Assembly (NCBI RefSeq): GCF_001714725.1
Contig: NZ_CP016447.1
Coordinates: forward strand, 2,371,001 to 2,435,000
From: Acidovorax sp. RAC01
Lineage (GTDB): Bacteria; Pseudomonadota; Gammaproteobacteria; Burkholderiales; Burkholderiaceae_C
Reading direction: 5' to 3'
DNA: 64,000 bases
Shown here: positions 1-8,846 of the stretch, piece after piece
How the letters are laid out: the number at the start of each line of letters is the position of its first letter
Numbering within the stretch: the first letter of the stretch is position 1
Program-made: the position numbers and the translations under genes
The notes under the pieces: generated by a model
What the model saw: the letters and a program-made list of their open reading frames with translations, nothing else
What the model was told of the DNA's origin: nothing
The model's database searches: none

Positions 1-302
1 ACGATGACGACGGTGAGGTGGTTGTACTGCACCTCGGTCAGACCCAGCTTCACGCGCAGGTCGATGATGGGCACGATCACCCCGCGCAGATTGACCACGC
101 CTTTGAGTTCGCCCGTGGCGTTGGCAATGGTGGTGGGCTTTTCGTACGAGCGGATCTCCTGCACGCGCAGGATGTCGACGCCATACTCCTCGTTGCCGAT
201 CTTGAAGGCCAGAAACTCACGGATGTCGGTGAGCCTTGCTTGGGCGCCTTGGTGGGCCGCGGAGGCGAGCGGCGCGGCAGCCGGGGAGTGAGTCGAAGTC
301 AT
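1..302 (-). CDS. cheW: CheW chemotaxis coupling protein (5' part, cut by window edge)
   Basis: CheW is the cytoplasmic adaptor that links chemoreceptors to the CheA kinase. The first 100 codons are present; the gene runs out of the window at base 1. After a short Ala/Ser-rich N-terminus of about 25 residues comes a CheW-type beta domain with [17 protein letters not shown], the EIRSYE strand and the diagnostic [15 protein letters not shown] stretch. The start is ATG at 302-300. No strong ribosome site is visible in the AT-rich sequence upstream. Two chemoreceptor genes lie elsewhere in the window (26858-28684 and 32421-34061), but no other che gene is seen here. The family call is secure. Which CheW paralogue it is cannot be told from the fragment. 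Confidence 0.9.
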   Translation of the reverse strand, partial: MTSTHSPAAAPLASAAHQGAQARLTDIREFLAFKIGNEEYGVDILRVQEIRSYEKPTTIANATGELKGVVNLRGVIVPIIDLRVKLGLTEVQYNHLTVVI

Positions 303-551
303 GTGTTTGATAAAAATGATAATTTGGAGAATGATAGGGCATCTAAATCATTTTTGTCAACCAGCCGAGATGCACTTTTACCGAGGGTGTGGATCCATCT
401 GTCGCGTCCGGGACCTGGCTGTGAAGCGTTCGCACGACCGGGTTGCCCCAGACGGGCCGGCGTACCGATCAGAGAACGGTTGCTTATCGGCGTGGTGATT
501 TTTTGCGGGCGTCTCACGGGGCACAGACCGCCAGCCGCGACAATCCTGCGC

Positions 552-1790
552 ATGAAAACCCTCAGACTTCGCCCTGGCAAGGAGCGCTCGCTCCTGCGCC
601 GCCACCCCTGGATCTTCGAGTCGGCCATCGCCAAGGGCGGTGGCGACAGCGGCGAGACCGTGCGGGTGGAGTCCAGCGACGGGAAGTTTCTGGCCTGGGC
701 TGCGTTCAGTCCGGCCTCGCGCATCCGGGCCCGCGTCTGGAGCTTTGACGAGGCGCAGCGCATAGATGCTGCGTTTTTTGTAGCTGCATGTGCAGATGCA
801 ATCAGCGCCAGGGCCCGTTTTGACCTTAAAAGTGACGGCGTGCGGCTGATCCACGGCGAATCGGACGGCCTGCCGGGCCTCATCGTGGACCGCTACGGCG
901 ACACCCTGGTGGCCCAGTTCACCAGCGCCGGCACCGAGCGCTGGAAGGACGTGATCGCCGATGCGCTGCTGGCGAAGACGGGCCTGGCGCACCTGTACGA
1001 GCGCTCGGACGCCAGCGTGCGCGCCCTGGAAGGGCTGGAGCCCGCCACGGGCTGGCTGCGCGGTGGCACGGCGGCGGCTGGGCAGGACGCGCCGCCGCTG
1101 GAGCTCACCATCCGCGAGCACCAGTGGCAGCTGACCCTGAACATTGCCGAAGGCCACAAGACCGGCTTCTACCTGGACCAGCGCGACAGCCGCAAGCGCT
1201 TTGCCGACTGCGTGCAGCGCCTGAACCTGCGCCGTGTGCTCAACTGCTTTTGCTACACCGGCGGCTTCAGCGTGGCGGCGCTGGCGGGCATGGCGGCTGC
1301 AGAGCAGGCGGGCGGGCAGGGCGGCGGCGAGGTGGTGTCCATCGACTCATCGGGCCCCGCGCTGGAGCGGGCCCGGGCGCATGTGGTGCTCAATGGATTT
1401 GACCCTGCCCGGGCGCAGTTCATGGATGCCGATGTGAATGCATCGCTGCGCCAGTTCCTGAAAGACGGGCAGCGGTTTGATGCCATCGTGCTCGATCCGC
1501 CCAAGTTCGCGCCCACCGCGGCCCATGCGGAACGCGCGGCCCGCGCCTACAAGGACATCAACCGGCTTGCGCTCCAATTGCTGTCGCCGGGCGGGGTGCT
1601 GTTCACCTTCTCGTGCTCGGGCGGCATCAGCGCCGACCTGTTCCACAAGATCGTGGCGTCCGCCGGCGCCGATGCCGGGGTCGATGGCTACATCCTGGAG
1701 CGCCTGGGTGGCGCGCAGGACCACCCGATGACGCTCGAATTTCCCGAGGGTGAGTACCTCAAGGGGCTGGTCGTCATGCGCAAGGGCTGA
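552..1790 (+). CDS. rlmI: 23S rRNA (cytosine-C5)-methyltransferase, RlmI family
   Basis: RlmI-type SAM-dependent methyltransferase; the E. coli family member methylates C1962 of 23S rRNA. The protein has 412 residues, close to the usual ~396. An N-terminal PUA-like RNA-binding segment (LRLRPGKERSLLRRHPWIF, about residues 3-80) is followed by a Rossmann domain. Motif I is NCFCYTGGFSVAAL near residue 230, motif IV is LDPPKF near residue 314, and an FSCSGG segment lies near residue 353. ATG 552 is preferred because the PUA domain begins at once; the frame stays open upstream but carries no domain. An AT-rich insertion (about 761-812) encodes residues DAAFFVAACADA and matches a repeat family found elsewhere in this window. 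The gene is probably monocistronic. Confidence 0.9.
   Translation: MKTLRLRPGKERSLLRRHPWIFESAIAKGGGDSGETVRVESSDGKFLAWAAFSPASRIRARVWSFDEAQRIDAAFFVAACADAISARARFDLKSDGVRLIHGESDGLPGLIVDRYGDTLVAQFTSAGTERWKDVIADALLAKTGLAHLYERSDASVRALEGLEPATGWLRGGTAAAGQDAPPLELTIREHQWQLTLNIAEGHKTGFYLDQRDSRKRFADCVQRLNLRRVLNCFCYTGGFSVAALAGMAAAEQAGGQGGGEVVSIDSSGPALERARAHVVLNGFDPARAQFMDADVNASLRQFLKDGQRFDAIVLDPPKFAPTAAHAERAARAYKDINRLALQLLSPGGVLFTFSCSGGISADLFHKIVASAGADAGVDGYILERLGGAQDHPMTLEFPEGEYLKGLVVMRKG
761..812 (+). repeat. AT-rich dispersed repeat, copy 1 (inside rlmI, in frame)
   Basis: Partly degenerate copy of the dispersed family best seen at 61398-61460: an ATGCT start, a T-rich core, then GTAGCTGC and AATCAGCGCC. 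It is read in frame as part of RlmI, in a poorly conserved loop between the PUA and methyltransferase domains. The A/T content stands out from the surrounding GC-rich codons. Confidence 0.5.
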
Positions 1791-1847
1791 GGGCCGCCGC
1801 CACTGGCCTTCTCAGGCCGGGGCATTGCGGCGGACCCCTGCGGGGGC

Positions 1848-1876
1848 TTGACACGATCTGTACACTGAATTTCAAC
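1848..1876 (+). promoter_or_regulatory. Putative sigma-70 promoter for the COG0523 GTPase gene
   Basis: A perfect -35 box TTGACA (1848-1853) is followed after 17 bases by TTCAAC (1871-1876), a poor -10 match. It lies 87 bases upstream of the ATG at 1963. No AT-rich Zur-type palindrome could be recognised, so zinc control is not shown by the sequence. Confidence 0.35.
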
Positions 1877-1962
1877 GCCCGCATCCTGTTGCGGCGCTGG
1901 CCGCCCATCGGGCCGGCTCCCCCGTTCTGGTTCTGATTTGTTTTGTTGGAGAGACCGTTTCC

Positions 1963-3036
1963 ATGGCACTGATTCCCGTCACCATCCTCACCGGCTTCCT
2001 GGGCTCGGGCAAGACCACGTTGCTCAAGCGCCTGCTCAGCGAGGCCCACGGCCAGAAGATCGCCGTGATTGAAAACGAATTCGGCGAAGAGAACATCGAC
2101 AACGACATCCTGGTGACCGAGTCCAAGGAGCAGATCGTGCAGATGAGCAACGGCTGCATCTGCTGCACCATCCGCGAAGACCTGCGCGAGACGCTGCAGC
2201 TGCTGGCCGCCAAAAAGCGCAAGGGCCTGCTCGACTTCGACCGCATCGTGATCGAGACCACCGGCGTGGCCGACCCGGGCCCGGTGGCGCAGACGTTCTT
2301 CATGGACGAAGAGATCGCCGAAACGTACCTCATCGATTCGATCATCACGCTGGTGGACGCCAAGCACGCCCCCCAGCAGCTCAACGACCGCCAGGAAGCG
2401 CGCCGCCAGGTGGGTTTTGCCGACCAGATCTTCCTGTCCAAGACCGACCTGGTGAGTGCCGAGGAAACGGACGCGCTGATCCACCGCCTCAAGCATATGA
2501 ACCCCCGCGCGCCCATGAAGGCGGTGCATTTTGGCGAGGTGCCTCTGGCCGATGTGCTGGACCTGCGCGGCTTCAACCTGAACGCCAAGCTCGACATCGA
2601 CCCGGACTTCCTCAAGGAAGAGGGCGGCCATGACCACCATGACCACGGTCATGATCACGATCATGCGCACGGCGAGCATTGCGACCACCCCTCGCACAAG
2701 CACGGCGACGGCGGCCACGGCCACCACCATCACCACGACGATGACGTCAAGAGCTTTGTCTACCGCTCGGACCGTCCCTTCGACCCTGCCAAGCTGGAAG
2801 ACTTTCTGGGCGCCATCGTCAACATCTACGGGCCCCGCATGCTGCGCTACAAGGGCGTGCTGTACATGAAGGGCACCGAGCGCAAGGTCATCTTCCAGGG
2901 CGTGCACCAGCTCATGGGCAGCGACCTGGGCCCCCAGTGGGCCGAGGGCGAAGTGCGCAACAGCAAGATGGTGTTCATCGGCATTGACCTGCCCAAGGAC
3001 ATCTTCCTGCAAGGGCTCGAACAGAGCCTGGCCTGA
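1963..3036 (+). CDS. COG0523 (CobW/YjiA/ZigA-like) GTPase, putative zinc metallochaperone
   Basis: G3E-family P-loop GTPase of 357 residues. Members deliver metal ions, often zinc, to client proteins. Visible features are Walker A GFLGSGKTT (residues 10-18), the metal-binding CxCC motif in NGCICCTI (near 63-70), the ETTGVADP switch region, and SKTDLV as the guanine-specificity motif. Between the GTPase core and the CobW C-terminal domain lies a stretch of about 40 residues very rich in His and Asp (about 222-262), a likely metal store or sensor. dksA follows 180 bases downstream on the same strand. DksA is normally a zinc protein, so the pairing fits a zinc-handling theme. The name cobW would imply cobalamin synthesis, which this context does not support. 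Confidence 0.88.
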   Translation: MALIPVTILTGFLGSGKTTLLKRLLSEAHGQKIAVIENEFGEENIDNDILVTESKEQIVQMSNGCICCTIREDLRETLQLLAAKKRKGLLDFDRIVIETTGVADPGPVAQTFFMDEEIAETYLIDSIITLVDAKHAPQQLNDRQEARRQVGFADQIFLSKTDLVSAEETDALIHRLKHMNPRAPMKAVHFGEVPLADVLDLRGFNLNAKLDIDPDFLKEEGGHDHHDHGHDHDHAHGEHCDHPSHKHGDGGHGHHHHHDDDVKSFVYRSDRPFDPAKLEDFLGAIVNIYGPRMLRYKGVLYMKGTERKVIFQGVHQLMGSDLGPQWAEGEVRNSKMVFIGIDLPKDIFLQGLEQSLA

Positions 3037-3122
3037 GGCGGGACGCATCGGAGCAGACCGGGGTGTTTTGGCCCGGTTTGTGTTGTATCTGCAACGTTTC
3101 CGTTTGCGTCAGCCCAGGTCGA

Positions 3123-3128
3123 TACAAT
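3123..3128 (+). promoter_or_regulatory. -10-like element of a possible dksA promoter
   Basis: TACAAT at 3123-3128 is followed by a C/G-rich discriminator (cgcgcccc). The upstream TTGCGT (3104-3109) lies only 13 bases away and TTCCGT (3098-3103) 19 bases away, so neither -35 is well spaced. A GC-rich discriminator is typical of promoters repressed by ppGpp and DksA; autoregulation is only inferred. Confidence 0.3.
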
Positions 3129-3216
3129 CGCGCCCCGGTAAAACCCCGGAAGGCTTGCCACCCGCCCTTGGCTGCACATGCGCCAGGGCCTGCCCGTATA
3201 GCGAGGAGACCAGGAA

Positions 3217-4035
3217 GTGAAAGCCGACACCAGCAAATCCAAGGGGACCGCCACCAAGGCCACCCCAGCCGCAGCCAAGAGTGCCGCAGCGGCGCCCAAA
3301 GCTGCTGCCAAGGCTCCCGCCAAAGCCGCCGCTGCCGCGGCTGCACCCGCCAAGGCCGCGCCTGCACCTGCGGCCGCTGCCGTGGCTGCAGCACCGGCCC
3401 CGGCCCAGGTGCTTCGCCCTGGCTCCGAGGTCCCCGTGCGCACAACCCGGCCTTCTTCACGGTTGGCCCAATTGACCGTACCATCCATGGCCCAGTCGGT
3501 GGCTTCCACAGCCGCCAAAGCCAGTTATCTACACACCATGCCCACGACCGTGCAAGCGCAGCCCACGTTCACCGCTGCGAAAAAAGACCCCAAGCTGGCG
3601 AACAACTGGAAGACCAAATCCGCCGCCGAGCTGACCGATGCCGAAGTGATCGCCATGCCCGAGAGCGAGTACATGAACGAAAAGCAGATGGCGTTCTTTC
3701 GCCTCAAGCTCGTTCAGCTCAAGCAGGAAATCCACAACAGTGCCGGTGAAACCACCGAGCACCTGCGTGAAGACACCGTGGTGGTGCCCGACCCGGCCGA
3801 TCGCGCCACCATCGAGGAAGAGCACGCCCTTGAGCTGCGCACCCGCGACCGTGAGCGCAAGCTGCTCAAGAAGATCGAGCAATCCATTGCCCGCATCGAT
3901 TCGGGCGACTATGGGTATTGCGACGAAACCGGCGAGCCCATTGGCGTGGGCCGCCTGATTGCCCGGCCCACGGCCACGCTGTCGCTGGAAGCACAGCAAC
4001 GCCGCGAACTCAAGCAAAAGATGTTTGGTGACTGA
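3217..4035 (+). CDS. dksA: RNA polymerase-binding transcription factor DksA, C-T-S-A type with long N-terminal extension
   Basis: DksA enters the RNA polymerase secondary channel and, with ppGpp, retunes initiation. The C-terminal ~165 residues match the family: coiled coil, the tip DPADRA with both key acidic residues, then the globular domain. The zinc-finger positions read C235, T238, S256, A259 in place of C-C-C-C, with the normal spacing. This is the one-cysteine pattern of zinc-independent DksA2-type proteins. The first ~100 residues are low-complexity Ala/Lys/Pro, like histone H1 tails, making 272 residues against about 150 usual. The GTG start at 3217 has a GAGGAG ribosome site 8 bases upstream. 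ATG 3538 would give a family-length 165-residue protein and cannot be excluded. The gene lies downstream of the COG0523 GTPase. Confidence 0.9.
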   Translation: MKADTSKSKGTATKATPAAAKSAAAAPKAAAKAPAKAAAAAAAPAKAAPAPAAAAVAAAPAPAQVLRPGSEVPVRTTRPSSRLAQLTVPSMAQSVASTAAKASYLHTMPTTVQAQPTFTAAKKDPKLANNWKTKSAAELTDAEVIAMPESEYMNEKQMAFFRLKLVQLKQEIHNSAGETTEHLREDTVVVPDPADRATIEEEHALELRTRDRERKLLKKIEQSIARIDSGDYGYCDETGEPIGVGRLIARPTATLSLEAQQRRELKQKMFGD

Positions 4036-4104
4036 GCACTGCAGCCAGCGCCCCGGCCTGGCTGATGGACTCCACCCCATGCGCACACCGTTCCCCTCCA
4101 CGCC

Positions 4105-5859
4105 ATGAGCAAGGAAGAAACCACCCCCGGACTGCTGTCAAAGGTGGTGCGTTTTGTGCGCAATCCCACGGTCAACTGGACCGAGCTGGACTCGCTCACG
4201 GACGACCGTGAGAGCCAGTACAGCAAGCAGATGCTCAAGGAGATGATCGAGCGCAAGCGGCGCAACGACTTTGTGCGCCGCCGCGAGTTCGACCAGCTGC
4301 GCAAGCTGCGCAAGCGCGAGGCCCTGCAGGGCCAGCGCACCGAAGACCCGACCGCCCGCCCCTCGTTCTTCCAGAGCAGCATGGCCTCGCCCGACGAGCG
4401 CGCCGTCACGCTCAAGAAGATCAACGAGATCGAGGCGCAGATGTCGCAGCAGTGGTGGAAGAGCAAGCAAGCCGCAGACGGTGGCACTGTCCAGGGCGAC
4501 ATCTCGGCCCTGAGCCCATCCGCTGAGGGCGCCGACCCCGAAGCGGCCGCCGCCCGGGCGTTCGCGCCGACAGCCCCCGCCAGTCTGCCCGCACCGCTGC
4601 AGAGCAAGCCCGCAGTGCAGACGCTGTTTCCGGACGACAGCATGCCCATGGCCCAATTCGGCGGTACCGATGCCCGGATGCACGGTGATGGCGCGCACGG
4701 CGACTCGGCCTCACACGCTGCGCCCCCGCCGACGGACCATACGGTGCCGATGATGCTCTCCGAACCGGAGGAATTTGTGCACGAACCCGACCTAGAAGAA
4801 GCCGCCATACGCTTTGCCAACGGCGACCATGCCGGTGCCGAGTCGGGCCTGCTGGACGTGCTCGCCCAGCACCAGCAGGACCCGCCCGACGACCAGCTCG
4901 ACATCTGGATGACGCTGTTCGACCTGTACCGTGCCACCGGTCAGCACGAGCGGTTCGAGTCGCTGGCGATCGACTTTGCGGCCCAGTACAGCCGCTCCGC
5001 GCCCCTGTGGTTTTCCATCCCGGCGCTGCTGGGCTTGGCCGAAGTGGCGCCTGCGGCGACCGAGGCCGCTGCAGTGGCGGTGCGCCGGGATTTCAGCTGG
5101 AACGCGCCGGGTACGCTGGCGGTGTCTTCCGTGGCGGCACTGCAGGCCTCGCTTGCGCGCTCCGCCTCGCCGTGGACCTTGTCCTGGTCGCGCTTGGTAT
5201 CCATCGACGAGGCGGCGGTCCCCCTGCTGGCGGACCAGTTCACCCGCTGGGCCGAGCGCGAAGGCCAGTTTGTGTTCTCGGGCGTCGAGAAGCTCCATGG
5301 GTTGCTCGAATCCAAGGCGCAGTCGGGTGACCGCTCGACCAGTCCGGAATGGTGGCGCCTGCGGATGGCAGCCTTGCGGCTGATGGGCAAGCCGGACGAC
5401 TTTGAGCTCGTGGCGCTTGATTACTGCGTGACCTACGAGGTCTCGCCGCCGTCCTGGGTGTCGCCGCGCTGCGGGTATTCAGACAACGAAGGCGTCATCT
5501 CGGGCTCGGCTCCGCTGGCGGTCGAGAGCGATTTTGGTCCGTCTGAGACTTTTGACTCGATCATCGGCACGCTGGACAACACCCCGGTGGCGGAACTGTC
5601 CGGACACATCGAGGGCGATGCAGCGCCTTTGCTGCAGCCTTTCGAGGCATTCATTCGCCCGGGTGTGCCGCTGACCATTTCCTGCGACAAGCTGATCCGC
5701 GTTGACTTTGCAGCGGCCGGCTCAGTCCTCAACTGGGCCGCTGCCCAGCAGGGCGGGGGCCACGTGATCCAGTTCCAGAACCTGCAGCGCCTGGTGGCCG
5801 TGTTTTTCAACGTGATCGGCGTCAACGAGCACGCGCGGGTGCTCCCCCGCAAGAACTGA
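4105..5859 (+). CDS. Unknown protein with STAS-like C-terminal segments
   Basis: I do not recognise this 584-residue protein by name. The N-terminal 80 residues are highly charged ([30 protein letters not shown]) and probably helical. A region rich in Ala/Pro/Asp follows (about 130-215), then a helical segment beginning near 230 ([20 protein letters not shown]) that looks like a single TPR-type repeat unit. Two later segments resemble STAS folds: one around [15 protein letters not shown] and a clearer one at the C-terminus ([15 protein letters not shown] to the end). There is no signal peptide or membrane segment, so it is cytoplasmic. It starts at ATG 4105, 69 bases after dksA. STAS domains often act as scaffolds or anti-anti-sigma factors; no kinase partner is encoded nearby. 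Confidence 0.7.
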   Translation: MSKEETTPGLLSKVVRFVRNPTVNWTELDSLTDDRESQYSKQMLKEMIERKRRNDFVRRREFDQLRKLRKREALQGQRTEDPTARPSFFQSSMASPDERAVTLKKINEIEAQMSQQWWKSKQAADGGTVQGDISALSPSAEGADPEAAAARAFAPTAPASLPAPLQSKPAVQTLFPDDSMPMAQFGGTDARMHGDGAHGDSASHAAPPPTDHTVPMMLSEPEEFVHEPDLEEAAIRFANGDHAGAESGLLDVLAQHQQDPPDDQLDIWMTLFDLYRATGQHERFESLAIDFAAQYSRSAPLWFSIPALLGLAEVAPAATEAAAVAVRRDFSWNAPGTLAVSSVAALQASLARSASPWTLSWSRLVSIDEAAVPLLADQFTRWAEREGQFVFSGVEKLHGLLESKAQSGDRSTSPEWWRLRMAALRLMGKPDDFELVALDYCVTYEVSPPSWVSPRCGYSDNEGVISGSAPLAVESDFGPSETFDSIIGTLDNTPVAELSGHIEGDAAPLLQPFEAFIRPGVPLTISCDKLIRVDFAAAGSVLNWAAAQQGGGHVIQFQNLQRLVAVFFNVIGVNEHARVLPRKN

Positions 5860-6124
5860 AGCGCAGCGCCGTCGCGCCTACTCGCTCCCCATTCGCTCCA
5901 TCAGGGAGCTGGGTCGACATGCCTGGGCGGCATCCGGTTTTTCGGTGGCAGCGCGCAGCCCCACCTGGCTCCCCGGGCCAGAGCCTGCGGCCGCGGCGTC
6001 GGGGCGGGCCAGTCGGCAGCACGCGCCATCCCGGCGCCCCGTCCGTTTCGGTGCGAAGCCATCTGCCGCGCACGCATCGTGGCAATGCCGGTTGGGGGAT
6101 CGCCCGGGGCATGCGCCTTGCCCG
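5860..6124. other. Gap between the STAS-like gene and the hslV promoter
   Basis: About 300 bases separate the STAS-like gene from the hslV ATG. Apart from the sigma-32-like promoter at the right end, I see no gene, terminator or convincing hairpin. The open frames through it have no recognisable domain. Confidence 0.4.
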
Positions 6125-6152
6125 CTTGCAAAACCCTGCGCAACCCCCATGT
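6125..6152 (+). promoter_or_regulatory. Putative sigma-32 (heat shock) promoter of hslVU
   Basis: CTTGCAAAA (6125-6133) resembles the sigma-32 -35 box (CTTGAAA), and CCCCATGT (6145-6152) the -10 box (CCCCATNT). Measured from CTTGCAA, the spacing is 13 bases. hslVU is a heat-shock operon in proteobacteria, which supports the match. The predicted transcript start would fall within a few bases of the hslV ATG at 6162, giving an almost leaderless mRNA. Confidence 0.45.
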
Positions 6153-6161
6153 GCCGCAGCT

Positions 6162-6731
6162 ATGGACTCCTCTTCACACGACAACCATCCGGTGTTTCAC
6201 GGCACCACCATCATCAGCGTGCGCCGCGAAACGCCGCAGGGCGTGCAAGTGGCCATCGGCGGGGACGGCCAGGTCACACTGGGCAACATCGTTGTCAAGG
6301 GCACGGCACGCAAGGTGCGCAAGCTCTACCATGGCAAGGTGCTGGCCGGGTTTGCAGGCGCTACGGCCGATGCGTTCACGCTGTTCGAGCGGTTTGAGGC
6401 CAAGCTGGAAAAGCACCAGGGCCACCTGACCCGCGCCGCCATCGAGCTGACCAAGGACTGGCGCACCGACCGGGTGCTGCGCCGCCTGGAGGCCATGTTG
6501 GCCGTGGCAGACGCCAGCGCCTCGCTGATCATCACCGGCAACGGCGACGTGCTGGAGCCCGAGCAGGGCATCGTCGCCATTGGCTCCGGCGGCGCGTATG
6601 CCCACTCGGCCGCCAAGGCGCTGCTGGGCCACACCGACCTGTCAGCCCAGGAGATCGTCAAGAAATCCCTGGAGATTGCGGGCGAGCTGTGCATCTACAC
6701 CAACATGAATCACACCATCGAGACGCTTTGA
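6162..6731 (+). CDS. hslV: HslV, protease subunit of the HslUV (ClpQY) complex
   Basis: N-terminal-nucleophile threonine protease that forms two stacked hexamers and degrades proteins unfolded by HslU in the cytoplasm. The protein has 189 residues. The catalytic threonine is the first T of TTIISVRR (residue 15), so a 14-residue propeptide ending FHG must be removed. GDGQVTLGN and the [15 protein letters not shown] region are typical. ATG 6162 gives the short propeptide form usual in betaproteobacteria, compared with a single Met in E. coli. hslU follows after 97 bases containing a dispersed repeat copy. Confidence 0.95.
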   Translation: MDSSSHDNHPVFHGTTIISVRRETPQGVQVAIGGDGQVTLGNIVVKGTARKVRKLYHGKVLAGFAGATADAFTLFERFEAKLEKHQGHLTRAAIELTKDWRTDRVLRRLEAMLAVADASASLIITGNGDVLEPEQGIVAIGSGGAYAHSAAKALLGHTDLSAQEIVKKSLEIAGELCIYTNMNHTIETL

Positions 6732-6742
6732 GCCTTGTGGGT

Positions 6743-6803
6743 TGATTGCTACTATTTTAATAGCTGTCGGTGCTTTACTATCAAGCCCTGGCGGCTGATT
6801 TTG
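6743..6803 (+). repeat. AT-rich dispersed repeat, copy 2 (hslV-hslU gap)
   Basis: Contains the near-palindrome GCTACTATTTTAATAGC, then GTGCTTTACTATCAAGCCCTGG and GATTTTGCTTTGATTTTGA. It matches the left arm and part of the right arm of the copy at 61398-61460. It fills most of the gap between hslV and hslU, so it is transcribed in the hslVU message. Confidence 0.65.
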
Positions 6804-6828
6804 CTTTGATTTTGAAGGCAGACCTCGC

Positions 6829-8154
6829 ATGTCGTCCATGACCCCCCAGGAAATCGTCTCCGAACTCGACAACCACATCGTGGGACAGGCTGGCGCCAAG
6901 CGCGCCGTGGCCATTGCGCTGCGCAACCGCTGGCGGCGCCAGCAGGTCGAGGGCAGCCTGCGCCAGGAAATCACGCCCAAGAACATCCTCATGATCGGCC
7001 CGACCGGCGTGGGCAAGACCGAGATCGCGCGCCGCCTGGCGCGGCTGGCCGATGCGCCCTTCATCAAGGTCGAGGCCACCAAGTTCACCGAGGTGGGCTA
7101 TGTGGGCAAGGACGTGGATTCGATCATCCGCGACCTGGCCGAGATGGCCGTCAAGCAGACACGTGAAGCCGAGATGAAAAAGGTGCGCACCCGCGCTGAG
7201 GATGCCGCTGAAGAGCGCATCCTGGACGTGCTGATTCCCCCGGCGCGCACCGCAGCGGGCAGCGAGCCTGCCGCAGACAACACGGCGCGCCAGGTGTTTC
7301 GCAAGAAGCTGCGCGAAGGTGTGCTGGCGGACAAGGAAATCGAGATCGATGTGGCCGAGGCCCGTCCATCGCTGGAGATCATGGGCCCGCAGGGCATGGA
7401 GGAGATGACCGAGCAGCTGCGCGGCATGTTCAGCCAGATGGGCCAGGACCGGCGCAAGACGCGCAAGCTGCGGATTGCCGAGGCGATGAAGCTCCTGGTC
7501 GAGGAAGAGGCGGGCAAGCTGGTGAACGAGGAAGAGATCAAGACCCGCGCGGTGGCCAACGCCGAGCAAAACGGCATCGTCTTCATCGACGAGATCGACA
7601 AGGTCGCCGCGCGCCAGGAAAGCAGCGGGGCCGATGTGTCTCGCCAGGGCGTGCAGCGCGACCTGCTGCCGCTGGTGGAGGGCACCACGGTGTCCACCAA
7701 GTACGGGATGATCAAGACCGACCACATCCTGTTCATTGCTTCCGGCGCATTCCACCTGTCCAAGCCCAGTGACCTCATCCCTGAGTTGCAGGGGCGGTTT
7801 CCGATCCGGGTGGAGCTGGGGTCTCTGTCGGTGCAGGATTTCGAGGCCATCCTCACACAGACGCACGCGTCGCTGGTCAAGCAATACCAGGCGTTGCTGG
7901 CGACCGAAGGCGTGACGCTTACCTTCACGCCCGAAGGCATCACCCGCCTGGCGCGCATTGCGTTCGAGGTCAACGAGCGCACTGAAAACATCGGTGCGCG
8001 CCGTCTGTCGACCGTGATGGAGCGATTGCTCGACGAAGTCAGCTTTGATGCCACCCGGCTGGAGGGCCGTACCGTGACGATCGATGCGGCCTACGTGGAC
8101 GTACGCCTGGCCACCCTGAGCCAGGATGAGGACCTTTCGCGCTACATCCTGTGA
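6829..8154 (+). CDS. hslU: HslU, ATPase subunit of the HslUV protease
   Basis: AAA+ unfoldase of 441 residues that feeds substrates to HslV. Walker A is GPTGVGKT (about residues 62-69) and Walker B is IVFIDEID (near 252). The intermediate I-domain lies between them (about 110-240). The pore loop GYVGKDVDS follows soon after Walker A. The C-terminus ends LSRYIL, the tail that inserts into HslV to activate it. ATG 6829 has GAAGG 12 bases upstream. Co-transcription with hslV is expected. Confidence 0.97.
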   Translation: MSSMTPQEIVSELDNHIVGQAGAKRAVAIALRNRWRRQQVEGSLRQEITPKNILMIGPTGVGKTEIARRLARLADAPFIKVEATKFTEVGYVGKDVDSIIRDLAEMAVKQTREAEMKKVRTRAEDAAEERILDVLIPPARTAAGSEPAADNTARQVFRKKLREGVLADKEIEIDVAEARPSLEIMGPQGMEEMTEQLRGMFSQMGQDRRKTRKLRIAEAMKLLVEEEAGKLVNEEEIKTRAVANAEQNGIVFIDEIDKVAARQESSGADVSRQGVQRDLLPLVEGTTVSTKYGMIKTDHILFIASGAFHLSKPSDLIPELQGRFPIRVELGSLSVQDFEAILTQTHASLVKQYQALLATEGVTLTFTPEGITRLARIAFEVNERTENIGARRLSTVMERLLDEVSFDATRLEGRTVTIDAAYVDVRLATLSQDEDLSRYIL

Positions 8155-8205
8155 CCATGCGCAGGAGCCTTGAGAGGTCACATTCATAGGCCTCCGTAAG
8201 TGCTT

Positions 8206-8277
8206 CTTTTGCAAGGACTTTTGGCGCGTTCCGGCTTCCGGATTGGCGCCTAAGTCCTTGATTTCATTGCAAAAGTT
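8206..8277 (+). terminator. Long hairpin after hslU, possible terminator
   Basis: CAAGGACTT on the left pairs with AAGTCCTTG on the right, with an outer pair CTTTTGCAA/TTGCAAAAG and an inner GGCGC/GCGCC pair. There is no clean U-run, so it could be a Rho-dependent end or an RNA structure. It separates hslU from the dcw promoter. Confidence 0.4.
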
Positions 8278-8291
8278 TGTAGGACACCCCC

Positions 8292-8319
8292 TTGTCCGAA
8301 GGTCTTTTCCTGCTACAGT
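8292..8319 (+). promoter_or_regulatory. Main dcw cluster promoter (mraZ promoter)
   Basis: TTGTCC (8292-8297), a 16-base spacer, then TACAGT (8314-8319) make a reasonable sigma-70 promoter, 74 bases before the mraZ GTG. The MraZ-box-like repeats begin inside the -10 box, a good place for autorepression. Confidence 0.5.
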
Positions 8320-8351
8320 GCAAAAAAGTGCAATTAAGTGGTGAAAAGTGC
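8317..8351 (+). promoter_or_regulatory. MraZ box: four AGTGS direct repeats at exact 10-bp spacing
   Basis: AGTGC, AGTGC, AGTGG and AGTGC start at 8317, 8327, 8337 and 8347, each followed by a 5-base A/T-rich spacer. Known MraZ boxes are GTGG/TGGG-type repeats in 10-bp register upstream of mraZ, bound by the MraZ ring. Position and spacing fit; binding itself is inferred. Confidence 0.7.
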
Positions 8352-8392
8352 CTTGATAGCCTCGTCTGGAGGGATCGGAAGGCCGCAACCAA

Positions 8393-8836
8393 GTGGGGAT
8401 TTCGTCCGTGTTTCAAGGTGCCTCGTCGCTCAGTCTCGATGCGAAGGGTCGGCTATCTGTGCCGACCCGGCATCGTGACGTGCTGACGGCCACCGCGGGC
8501 GGCCAGCTCACGATCACCAAGCACCCGCACGGCTGCCTGATGGTGTTTCCGCGGCCCGAATGGGAGAAGTTCCGGGAGCGCATCGCCCAGCTGCCCATGT
8601 CGGCCCAGTGGTGGAAGCGGATCTTCCTGGGCAACGCCATGGATGTGGAAATGGACGCCACCGGCCGCGTACTGGTGTCGCCCGAACTGCGCGAAGCCGC
8701 AGGCATCAGCCGTGACACCATGCTGCTGGGCATGGGCAACCATTTCGAGCTCTGGGACAAGGCCACCTACGACGAGCAGGAGGCCAAGGCCATGCAGGGC
8801 GAGATGCCGGACGTCTTCAAGGACTTCTCCTTCTGA
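8393..8836 (+). CDS. mraZ: MraZ, transcriptional regulator of the dcw cluster
   Basis: SpoVT/AbrB-fold DNA-binding protein of 147 residues with two AbrB-like halves: [18 protein letters not shown] near the N-terminus and [17 protein letters not shown] in the second half. It is the first gene of the dcw operon and is expected to repress its own promoter through the repeats at 8317-8351. The GTG start at 8393 has GGAAGG 12 bases upstream. The family is usually about 140-152 residues. Confidence 0.95.
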   Translation: MGISSVFQGASSLSLDAKGRLSVPTRHRDVLTATAGGQLTITKHPHGCLMVFPRPEWEKFRERIAQLPMSAQWWKRIFLGNAMDVEMDATGRVLVSPELREAAGISRDTMLLGMGNHFELWDKATYDEQEAKAMQGEMPDVFKDFSF

Positions 8837-8846
8837 GGCGCGCGCC

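Noticed and set aside
1791..1962. Zur box upstream of the COG0523 gene
   Set aside because: I searched by eye for an AT-rich palindrome and found none that is convincing.
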